Of a stretch of DNA of 64,000 bases, positions 42,953 to 61,900 are shown in pieces. How positions within the stretch are numbered: the stretch's first letter is position 1; every line of letters starts with the position of its first letter. A model generated the notes under the pieces. It ran no database searches. It saw only the letters and a list, made by a program, of their open reading frames with translations, and was not told where the DNA came from. The stretch is from Yamagishiella unicocca (Eukaryota > Chlorophyta > Chlorophyceae > Chlamydomonadales > Volvocaceae): positions 310,001 to 374,000 of the forward strand of contig BDSL01000015.1 of assembly GCA_003116995.1 (NCBI GenBank), read 5' to 3'. The position numbers were made by a program, and so were the translations under genes.

Positions 42953-45900
42953 TCAGTGCTGGTGGTTGCAGGGGGTGTCTTCGATGGTCCCGGCGATCTC
43001 CGGCGGCGGCAGGGAGTCCACGTCTAGGCTGGCGTCCAGCGCCGAAAACTGCTCCAGGGAGGAGGGGGAGAGGAAACCCGTGAACGGGGGGTAGCGTTGT
43101 GATCCGTGTACCGGGGGGGGGTTTACGTAAAAGAACCGGTCACTCGACTTCGGAAGTATACCGGGAGGGGGGGCGCCAGCAGACACACCATATGGCAAAC
43201 CCCAGCAGCAGTGCGTGTAACTTGCCGTGGCGTGGCGTGCTGAGATGGGACAGCGCGCGCACGTGAGTTGGTGTTTGTGGTGGGGGTGTAATACACGACA
43301 AGAGCCGGGTACGACTGGGGTCCAGGGTGTCTAGGATCGGTGGGGATTATGCCAGGGGGGAGGGGGGGGGAATCCTAACGACTTGACGCACAACGCCATT
43401 CGGCTTCCGTACCTCCTGGAAGAACGCCAAAAAGTGGTCGTACGCCAGAGCGACGTCGTCCGTGCCGCACTGTGTTTGGGAGGGGGCGGGGGAAGAGAGG
43501 AGGCACGGGTGATAGGGTTCAGGTGGGAAGGAACGTCGTACCAGGCGCTTCGCAGGGCCCCTTGGGCGACAAACACACGGATGGAGTACGACATGTACGA
43601 CATCGCCAGCCGCTCGAAACCCGTACCCTCTTCCCCCCCCTCCGCCGTGCACCTGCTCGCGGATGCTGTGCATGGACAGCTGTGCAATGCCACAGTCGAC
43701 GGTACGGCACCCGAGGTTGGACGACAAGATGGGCCCTATGGTGGATCCGCACGGCATGTCGTTGCGCACGCTGAACTCCTGGCAGGGGATGCCGTGGCGC
43801 CGAGCCACCTCCCTGGAGCGGAGGGCGGAGGTGCGGACGGGAGGTTGCGGGGGTTTGCGGATCGCGGGGGCGGGCGGCCGGTGCGTGTGGTTGTGGGTGT
43901 GGGTGTGGGTGTGAAGCCGGGGGGCTGTCAAACTGCACCACCCCCGTTGGACCCTCCTTGGATTGCCGCGATGCACTGCGCCTAGCCACCTCAGCACGCT
44001 AATTGCTTCCCGCCTGGACAGGCCGCCCCCCCACATCCCACCACAAACACACTCCCTGTGTTAGCGCCACGCACATGCACTCAGGCGTGGTTAACCTAGC
44101 TGCATGACTGCCACTGCTCGGAGTGCACGTCAGGGGCTGGGTTCGATGATGAGTCCAGGGTCAGCGAACAAGGCAGTCCGCGACTGCCTGGATTTACACC
44201 CACACTTGTTGTAACGAATACAGTGGGCTACTTCTCGTGAAGTCTGGCCCTTGCGCATCAAGGCAGGACCGGGATGCTGGGCTGACCCCGGACTCATCAT
44301 CGAACCCAGCGGTGCTGCCTCTCAGCCTGCGCTCCCCCTCTCACCTGAACATCGTGGCGCTCACTGCGTTTGTGGCGTAGCGCTGGTTGTGGTTGTGCTT
44401 GAGCACCAGGCCGCCATGCATGCGGGGCTGGTGGTCTGGGTCATGCTGCGGGCCGGGCAGGGGAACCAGGGGGGCTGGGGCTGGGCGCTATCGCTCACCC
44501 ATTTAGACCCACACGCCTCCTTACCGTTGGTCTGCTTTCCCCAGGAGCAAACCCACGTCATCACCCCACCCCCCTGGCGCCTACTAATCCGAAATTACCA
44601 GTACTTTGCCCTCCTCATCACGGTTTGAATTGCACGGGAAGACGTCGGGTAAGGTGGCTGGCGCGTGTGACACAGATGTGTGGTTGCCGGAGGCAGGAGG
44701 GGCCAGGGGGGTGGTAGTGGGGGTGGGGGTGGGGGTGCTGGTGGTGGCAGCTCACCTTGTCCGAGTAGTTGGGGTGGAGGGCGTGCGCCATGTCGGCACT
44801 AACCAGGAAGGAAGCGCGCAGCGTGCGCTCCACGGCGCCCTGATGGTGGTTTCGGGTGGTTTCGGGGCGAGGACGATAGTTGGGGGGTAGTTTGGAGAAT
44901 GGAGGGGCGGTCTGGTTGCGGACAGAAATGCGAGGCTAGGTGGCTGTGGGGAAGATCGGTTCCCGGAAGGGAGAAGGGAGAGGAAAGGGGATTATCGCAG
45001 GGTGGCTTGGTGGGGCGGGGAGCAGCCCCGGCTCGCCAGTTGTTGGCGGGTGCCGAGTCGGACCCCCTCAATGTGGGCTTCGGGTGGGTGGGGCACCAGC
45101 GATAAGCCCCCCTCCCCCCGCCCCCTCCGTCTACTCGCCAACTATCTCCTCTTGGACACACCACCTTCATCGCCCTTGGTTTGTCGGCCGTGGATTCGCG
45201 GATATAAATTACCCCCCTCCCCCCGCCCGCCTCCCCACCTCCTGCCCAGCCGCCAGCGCCGCCGCCACCCGGGTGATCGTGTCTCTCATCACCGGGCCGC
45301 CAGCACCCTGTGGTGCGATGAAGGCAGGAAGGACCACGTGGATTACAGTCACAGGGTTGAACAGCTTGAACTACATAACTCAAGACACAGGGGGAAGCTT
45401 CCCGCAGAGCTCACATGTATAGGGGTTCGGTGGGATCGTTTCAGGGATTCCAACCCACCCACCGACCCACCGACAGCACCGACCCACCGACCCACCGACC
45501 CACCGGCCATCGCAGATATCCCACGAGTCTCCTCGCCCGTCCGCCCACCCACCTGTGCGCTCTCGCTGCCGACCTCCTCGTGGTCGAACAGCGCGATGGC
45601 ACGCACCCCGGTCTCCTCCTCCAGGGAGGCCGCATCGGGGCACGAGTCGATCAAGGACTGCAGCAGGAGGGCGGGGACGTGAGGGGAGGGGACGGGCAGG
45701 GTTTCGGCCTCGGCACAGAGGAGCACGGGCGCTGCTACCGCGGACGTGACGGAAGCGTCCAGCCTCGTTTAGGGTACCTCACCCTATGCCTTGCGAAGCC
45801 CCACCCTGGATCCATTCCGATCTTCCACCTTTACTTACAATATCCCTTCACCGGCGCTCCGTTGCCGCAAACTTATGAAGCTGACAAGGTGACAAGGATT

Positions 45901-48222
45901 TGGAAAAATGGAAACGGAGGCACTCACCTGCAGCGCCACGTACGACATCGCGAGGTTGTCCAGCCGGCCCGAAAAGATGAACTCCCCATGTGGGCCGCCC
46001 AGAACCCCCGGTTGCACGTCACACACGTGCAACTCGAAGTCCACGATGGCGTCGGGCTTGCAACCCAGCTCCGAAGCCAGCAGCGCCAGCAGCAGCGGGT
46101 GGTGCTTGTTGCCGCCGGCGGTGGCGGCGGCGGCGGCGGCGGCGGTGGCGCAGCCGCCAGCGGGGGGGGTGTCCACCAGGAGCTGCGTCTTGACTGCGGT
46201 AGCTAGCATGGGCGCGAAGTTGCTGTGGAGGTTGGGCTTGAAGCCGGCAGTGTGGATGTCGCGCTGGAGGTGGATGGCCTTAGGGGTTTAGGGAGGTGAA
46301 AGGGATGGAGGTGGATGGCCTCAAGGGTTTAGGGAGGTGAAAGGGATGGGAAGGGGTGCGGAATTGGCTGATGCGGGGGACCGGGGCCGGGCTACACATT
46401 CGCCGCATAGCCTGATGGGGACGAAGACAAGGCCGAGTCCCCGAGGCCATCCCGGCCTCTCTCACGCAATCCGTCATCCCAACCGTCTATGCAACCGATT
46501 TAATCACCTAACCAACTGACCCACCCATCATGGTCTGTCCTGAACGGATACGGGTTTTCTTTCGTACACAGGTCTTCCATGCGATCCACCCACCAGCATG
46601 GGGATGCGCAGCAGCGCGCGATCGATTTTGACCAGCTTGTGCTTCAGGCTGCTACTGCCGGCGGCGCCGGCGGCAACTGCCGCCTCATCCCGCAGCAGCA
46701 CCCGGCCCGCGAGGCCCAGGTCCCTGTCGTACCAAGTGTACCACAGGCCACCGCCGTACGTCTCCACGTTGACCTGGGTTGCGGGGTGGACCCGAGGGGC
46801 GAGGGACGGGGGGCGTCAACAGGATGCGGGGTTACGGTGGCGGTTTTCGAGCACGCTTGCCGTACTGTCGTACCATGTTGTACCCGCTCTTGGACGAACT
46901 GGTCACGGGTTTGAGCTTCAGGCAGGGAGAGTCGGTGTGCGCGCCGACCATGAAGAAGCCGTTGCCTGTGGCGGTTGATATACGGTTGGCGGTGGTTGGA
47001 GAGAAAACCGAGGATGGAGGCATTACGGGGACGGCGGAGCCGGCCGGAAGGGCAGGAAGTGGGGGAGAGGCTTTCATGGGCGCTGGGAGAAGAAGATGAG
47101 AAGGCGCGAGGGCGGGTGCGCGATATGGGGGCGCTGTGCTTCTACGTTGCCCTGGTTAGCGGCTGCGGTTGTTGCTGTTAGCCCCGAGTGGTGCCAAATG
47201 AGGCGTAAACGTGTCTTTGGGGCCCGGTAAAGAAGCCATCGCAATGCCCTGTGGTCTCCTGCTCCTGTTGTAACGCCTGCGTGACGCAATCGGCCGTGTA
47301 CCTTCCGGCTCCCTACACGGACCGACCCACATCGACCCCCGCACGCACCCGGCTGGAACTTGGCCCCCACCGCGAAGGCTACGATCGTGGACATGTTGCG
47401 AGTGAAGAAGTAGCGCCCGCCAGGCTGGACCGACCTGGGTGCCGTACAGGCGAAAGGGGATTCGGGCGCATGGGGTTCGGGCGTCACACGTGGTGTCCGC
47501 AGAGGGCAGGGCCCGGTGCGGGACAGCACGGGGCTGACGCCGTAAGACACCGCAGCGCCGGCTGGAAGGAGACGGTGGTGTTAGAGGAATTTCGGGTCCA
47601 GGCCGCAGGTGAGTACGAGCAGTGGGCCACAGCCATTCCGTAACCTCGACACCCTGTGCTGCCGTGTCCTCACCCCTAGCCCCCCGTGATCGCATGTCCA
47701 GCCACCAAACCTTTTCCCATGCACGCTCTTCCGGGCGGATTTTAAGCCTCGGTCAACGAATTGGTGGCGCCATGGGCCTCGACCCAAATGCGGGTGAACC
47801 CAAGCGACACGTCGCGAGATCATCGTAAAGCACGGTACGTTCAATGCAGGGAAGCGTAGCACCGATGAGGAAAATACATCGAGCAGGTGTGGTTGACAGG
47901 GCTACCGGCGATTTGCAGCGTACCAGGGTTCGCGCTCGGAGATGGGCGTAAAGCCAGCAGCGACCAGCCTCCGTGCCGCCTCCTCAACCGCATGGAATGG
48001 CGTCCAGGCGTAGTTGATGAATGACAGCATCTTTTCGGCGTGCTCCTTGCCGCGTGTGTGCAGCGCCATCGCAGCATCAACAGTGTTTGATGCCTCCGCG
48101 GTCGTCGGAGCGCTCTCAGAAGACGTCTTCTGACGTTTTGACATGATCAGGCTACGAGAGACAGCACCAAAGCGGCGGTTGCTGGCTGAAAGAAGCGAAC
48201 TGCCCGCACGAGCCGCGAGCAT
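42953..48222 (-). CDS. DNPEP: Aspartyl aminopeptidase (peptidase family M18)
   Basis: Zinc aminopeptidase removing N-terminal Asp/Glu from peptides. Twelve exons, all in phase, in coding order: 48222-47924, 47434-47349, 46965-46874, 46773-46594, 46278-45928, 45657-45553, 45307-45239, 44839-44756, 44445-44345, 43812-43653, 43469-43413, 43048-42953; 559 residues. The M18 zinc ligands are all visible: His138 (GAHTDSP), Asp326 (GRLDNLA), Glu363-364 ([10 protein letters not shown]), Asp410 ([12 protein letters not shown]) and His504 (MHSIRE). Two things differ from the ~475-residue animal enzyme: a Gly/Ala-rich insert around residues 255-270, and an N-terminal extension ([20 protein letters not shown]) rich in Ala, Ser and Arg that could be an organelle transit peptide. 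An internal ATG at residue 27 could start a shorter cytosolic form. Confidence 0.94.
46266..46350. repeat. Tandem duplication of an aspartyl aminopeptidase splice acceptor
   Basis: A 41-bp unit starting GGAGGTGGATGGCCT occurs at 46266 and 46307. On the coding (minus) strand it is the acceptor CCTAAG plus the exon start GCCATCCACCTCC, so a second acceptor-plus-exon-start lies upstream of the real one. Confidence 0.85.
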
Positions 48223-48747
48223 TGGGTTTGAGGAGGAGTTCGAGGGACAGCTTAATGTATTTTATGTGAATTGATGTTTATATAGCGCACGTCCGGCGAT
48301 CCAAGGATGCATGGAGTGGTAAAGCAAGTGCACATGCGTCAGTCATGGTGTGCATTGAAGATAGCCCAGCAGTCGTTTCGGCGTGCATTGCTAATCATCG
48401 TGCATGTGCAATTCAAAATACACCAAGCAGTCCTGAATTATCCACTGCTTTGCGCTCGTCACACATCTACCCAATTCCGAGACACGTTACCCACTACCTG
48501 ACGGAAACAGCGACGTGCCAAACCAGCACAATCGCGTAACGTCCGATTGCTCGAATCGCAACCGCTCCAGCCCGCTCCGCTCGCCATATTCTGTGCCCCA
48601 TCCGCACCAATTGCCGTGCGCGACAGTGTTTGCGGACAACAAGCGATCGCGCGACCAATCGTGTCAGTCAATCCAAACTCTCTGGCTCCTTACCCGACGA
48701 TATAGTGCCCATCCATACCTACCCGTCATCCGCATCCGCCGGACGCC
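48223..48747. promoter_or_regulatory. Bidirectional promoter region, aspartyl aminopeptidase / NAD synthetase
   Basis: 525 bases separate the two divergent start codons, so both promoters and 5' UTRs must fit here. Composition is clearly more AT-rich than in the flanking genes. A TATA-like box for the minus-strand gene is listed separately; on the plus side only a weak GATATAG (about 48698) is visible. Confidence 0.5.
48277..48284 (-). promoter_or_regulatory. TATA-like box of the aspartyl aminopeptidase gene
   Basis: TATATAAA on the minus strand, ~55 bases upstream of the ATG at 48222. The position suits a core promoter with a short 5' UTR. Confidence 0.4.
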
Positions 48748-56953
<8,206 letters not shown>

Positions 56954-58957
56954 GGCGCGCGCGGTGCATGCGGGAGGAGGGCTTTACGCGTGTAGATGTG
57001 GGAAACCGGTAGTAGATGTGGGAGCCTGGCAGCCGCTGGACAGTGCATCACTTGCGGCCGGTGTCGGGTCGCGTCAGCACACTGCACGTCTTGGGTCCAG
57101 GGTCGCAGGTTTAGCTGCGACACGCGCGAGGGCGCCGGAAGAGCGAGAGACGCGACCCCGTGTGTTGGCATGATGCCGTCGCACGCAGCGCTGCGCTGCG
57201 CTGTGCTGCGCCGCGCGCTGCGCTGCGCTGCGACGCGAGTGGACGCGTTTTAGACGGGGCCGTGTCGCTAACGTTATAAACGCCAAAGCGAGTAACGGAG
57301 TTGGCGCGTCCAGAGAGGCTGCGGGGGGTGTGGGGAGAGCCGGTGGGTCGGGACTGGGTAGGAGAACCGGTTTGGGAGCGGGGGGGAGGTCATCGAGTCA
57401 TCGTCATCATGCAGTGGGGGTGTATGCCCGTATGGAGAGAATGGAATGAGGGTCTGAGGGGCGGGCCGGGCCGACGGGCAGTTCCTTGATGCCTGGTAGA
57501 TGCATGGAGCTGCACTCGGGAGTGGTTTCGTTGCGGATGAGGGGACTGAGACCGAGTACACGGTGATGGTATGTATGGTGTCAATGGGTGACGTTGAGTT
57601 GATGCTGACGGCAGCTGCCATACAACGCCGTCGGGTCGATCCTGTGCGCAGTCATGTGTTTCCTTCTTTCCGGTTTCCGGACCCGAGAGCTTTACAACCA
57701 GTGGCGTGTCTGAAACGGCGTTAAGAATCACAGTCCACGTAGCCGTCGCTGTCCTTGCGCGCGGCGGCGGCGGTGCCGTAACCGCACAAGCTGTCATGTA
57801 CGAGTCGTTGCCACGTCAGCGCATTCACGTCATAAGTATTTTTTCGTGCGCGCCGCCGGCCGCCTGCCGCCTTAAAAGCTCTTTCCACCACACATTCAGT
57901 TTTTAAAACATACAATTCCTTGTTTCATCGCTGCACGATAGGGCACGCAACTTGGGTAGGTCCAGCCCCGACTTCGAAGCGAAGGCGCCCTCTTAAATCT
58001 GCTGCGGATTGCCGCACAGGCCGTTTATAACGTCCACATGGCCTAGCCCGTCATCTCCCAGCCAATGCCGCTGACCCCTCCCTGGGCTCAAGGGCTTGCG
58101 CAAAGCCCCTCCCCTCCGTTTGCCAACCCAGCGGGGTATCTAGAAGGGTTGCTCAAAAGGTACGAGCCGAAGTCCACACACGAGTTTTTGCGCGCCCACG
58201 CGCGCGCACTGCGAGCCCCAAAGCACCGCCGCCTGGCCGCTCCAGGCAACGTGCGCCTGCGACTCCCTTCAAAGGGTTACTGGGCGGGCCTGCCGGGCCT
58301 GCTCTGTCCTGCAGCAGTAGAGCATAGCTGCTGGAGGAGGTCCCGCGGAAACCATTCGCGGGAGGTGGTGCCGGCGTGCGGATCCGAGCGAGGGCCTCAA
58401 GACAAGACGCACGAAAAGCCTGAGCACACATTCCGTACATGCACGTGCGACGAACCCCAACACATGCCCCAGGAGCGCTGCAGAAGGCGCGACAATGCTT
58501 TCATTGTCCGCTGCGCATCGACATACGTTTCGGTAGGTAATAATGTCCGCCGCCTGACGCAGACACACGTGCTGACAAAACACAAGGCCACAGCCCCCAA
58601 AGCAACAACGCACAAAGCACTGCATTAGCTTTCCACAAACAGCCGAGTACTTACTTCCGCACATACGGTACAAGCGATAAACCCTAAGCGGGCAGCGCGC
58701 CGCCAACTTCTAGGTAGCCCTGCTGGGTCGCCGCCAGCCCCAGCACACACCCCTAGCGCGGCTGCGCCCCGCGAAAGCCACCGCACCGCGTACGGCCGCT
58801 CACAAATCCCCACCGCTCCGAAACCCGGAACTGGCCACGCCGCCACGTAGCCAGCCCTGCGAGGCGCCCACGCGTCAGGCAGAGGCCCGTCTGCTTTCTG
58901 GGCCCCATCCGCACCCCCCCCCCAGGCAGGCGGCGCCTGGCCCACGCCACCACCCCG
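56954..58957. other. Tail-to-tail 3' regions of NAD synthetase and the AT-hook gene
   Basis: 2.0 kb between convergent stops. It holds a CGCTGCGCTG-type simple repeat at 57185-57232 and a minus-strand TGTAA at 57696-57692 that could end the AT-hook transcript. An ATG-initiated frame at 58065-58628 (187 codons) has no recognisable domain and lies where a long 3' UTR would be; it is not called as a gene. Confidence 0.5.
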
Positions 58958-61900
58958 CTACTCTGCTACGAGGGACAGGTTCCCACCAAATATGCCCAGC
59001 GTGCTGTGCGTGAACGTCAGCGACAGCTGCCGCCCAGCGTCCACTTCGCGCACATCCCGGACGTCCAGCTGCGGCTCGTAATTCCCCTCCTGGAGGTCCA
59101 TACCCGGGGGCCCCCTCCTGGCCGTCCGGCCGCCAGGCGCCAAACCCAGCGGGAGGGCAGGGCTCAACGGCTGCCCGCGGCCGCGGCCGCCGCCGCCGAG
59201 GCCCCCAGCTCCCGACACGGGGCCAGTTGCGCCCACGCCGCGCCCGCCGTGCGCTGCTACGTCCGCCGTGCGTTGCCGCTTGACGGCGGCGGCGGCTACA
59301 GCGGCAAGCTCCGCGGCGTCGTACGACCTGTAGTACGGCTCGCCGCTGCCGCCGCTGCCTGCATTGGGCGCGACGCTGGCAGGTCCGTACAGGCCGTCGT
59401 CGTCGCCGCCGCCGTCCATGCTGCCCGCGCGCCAGCCCTGCGTGCTGCCGTACGGCCCGGCGGCGGCGCCGCTGCCTCGCCCACCCCATGCGCCGGCGGA
59501 AGGGGCTCTTGGTGCCGAGATGAAGGGGTCATCCAGGTCGCCGGGGTACACGTCGCCGTACGCTACTCGGTGTGCCAGGCCGCTGTTGCGAGGTCCGCCA
59601 CCGCCACCTGGCATGCGATACCCTTGCGGACGACCTGCACGCCGGCCGAGATGGTGTCGTATTCCCACGGGAGAATCAGTGCCTCCCTCATTCGACGCGC
59701 CCCATCGTCATTCGGACCGTACGTTCCCTGCCCCGTCCTGACCCTACTCCGCCACCTCCCCTTCCCCATCCCACAGCGCGGCCTCCTCTAAAAACGTGGG
59801 CCCCCCAAAGCCACCACGCAACACCGTGCCTAAGCCCCTTGCCGCACTTCCCCGCATTTCCCCTGTCAGTGAGCTCCACACAATCTCCGCAAGCCGCACC
59901 CCTGCCCCACATGTTTCTGCCGCCACCCACCTAGGCCGCCATCCTCCATTTCGTCGCGTGATCCAATCCGCATCCTCTGCACTCCGTCCATAGGCTGTCC
60001 CACCGCCCGGTCCTCGTCCAGCTCGACATCCAGGACGCGGTCGTAGCCGTACGCTGCTTGGCCCCCAGGGTATGCCCCGGGGCTCACGACTGGCGATCGA
60101 GCGCGTTTGGCAGCAGCAACAGCAGCTGCTGCTGCGGAACCGCCCAGCTGAACCATGCCAGTGGGCGCATCCACTAACGCCGGGCGTACCTTAGGGGGCC
60201 GCCCGCGTCGCTTCGGCGCGGTTTGGGGCTGAGAAGGCTGCTGGACGAGCAAGAGTCAACGCCGTGGCGCCGCGGGGGGTTGCGAGGAAGACCCGGGGGT
60301 TGGGAGGGTGGCGTGAAAACCGTTGGGGGTTGGGAGGGGGTGCGGACACGTGGACGGAGCGGCGGGGGTTGGGAGGGAAGTGGGGAAGAGGGGCGTGGGC
60401 GTGCGAATACGTAAAGAGTGGCGTGGAGCAATTGAGGACAGAGGAAGGGGGGAACAGCCACGAGAATTCCTGCCCTAGCCGCAGCCATCTCGCCCTTCCC
60501 CCCGGAAGGCGGCGATCCCTCGGCGTCACATCGCACGCGGACGCGGTGCGCAAAAGACCCACTACCGACGCCGATAACTACGCATGCGGCGGTAGGCCCG
60601 ATAGGCGCAGCCACTTAGCTTCAACCGCCAACACCCGCAAAAGTGTCTGACACGCTGGCGTACAGCCTCTTTTGAAGTGGCTGGTGTGACCTCCCCTCCG
60701 CCTCACCAACAAGCTATCGTCCCCGTGCCAACTCGCACCTGGACGGCCTCTCCTGGCAGCTGCTGCTTTTGTTTATGTTGCTGCTGTTGCTGCTGTTGCC
60801 GCTGTTGCTGCTGTTGCCGCTGTTGCTGTTGTTGTTGCTGCTGTTGTTGCTGCTGTTGTTGTTGCTGTTGTTGTTGCTGCTGGTGTTGTTGTTGTTGCTG
60901 CTGTTGTTGCTGCTGTTGTTGCTGCGGGCGTTGCTGCATAGCGATCAGCGGCGGCAACTGCAGCGGCCCGCCACAGTCGCCGTCTACGCCGCTGCTGACG
61001 ACAAAGGTGCCGCCCAGTGCGCCGGCGCTGCCCCTCAACCCCTGCCCGCTGCCGCCCGAGCCGCCACCCGAGCCGCCGCGGTTGTACTCGATGCGATTTA
61101 TGAGCGCGTCCAGCGCTTGCTGGGTTTGTTGTTGCTGCTGCTGTTGTTGCTGCTGCTGCGCCAACGCTGCCGCGGAGGCAGCGGCCGCAGCCGCCGCCTC
61201 CTGATATGACCGCCCGTATGGGGCGGCGACTCCCTGGGCGGCTGTGAGCTGCTCCAGGGCGTCATGGTTTTGCTGTGCAACGTACAAGTCGGCCATGCCC
61301 TGCCAGTCCGCCCGTGGCGGCAGCTGCGCCGACGCCGCCAGACCTGATGTCCGCCGTGCAGCCACCAGCGTACCCACCTTTGCGGCCGCCGCCGCCGCAG
61401 CACCGCCACTGTACTGGACACCCTCCTGTGCGTCGTCCCAATCGCGCTGCGGCTGCTGCTGTTGTTGCTCTCGCAACATCATCGCCCGACGCAATATCAC
61501 CTGGCTCTGTGCGTTGTAGCCGCCAAAGGCACGTGTAGAGCCCGGCTGCGCGTTCTGTTGCTGCTGCTGCAAGAGCTGGCTCTGCGCCCGCTGCAGCTGC
61601 TGCTGTTGCAGCTGTGCTCGCCTTTGCTCGTGCTCTTGCTGGCGCTCCAGCATCCGAGTGAGCTGCGCCGCCGACAGCAGCACCACGGGGAACTGCTGGT
61701 TGGGGTTGCGCTGCGCGATCAGCTGCTCGTGCAAGAGCGGGGAGCAGAAGACCGAGGTACGCGGCCTGCGGGGGACCTCCCCGAACAACGAATCCTCAGG
61801 CACGTCCTCCCGTCGCGAGTCGCTCCTATACTCGCCCTTACCGCCGTTACCGTTGCCATGCAGACCGTTGCTGAGCCCAGGCACGTCGAGATCCTCGGGG

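Noticed and set aside
46278..46335. Telomere-like TTTAGGG units
   Set aside because: Only two isolated copies, explained by the 41-bp acceptor duplication.
58065..58628. 187-codon ATG frame between NAD synthetase and the AT-hook gene
   Set aside because: No domain, no splice or poly(A) support, and located in the expected 3' UTR of the neighbours.
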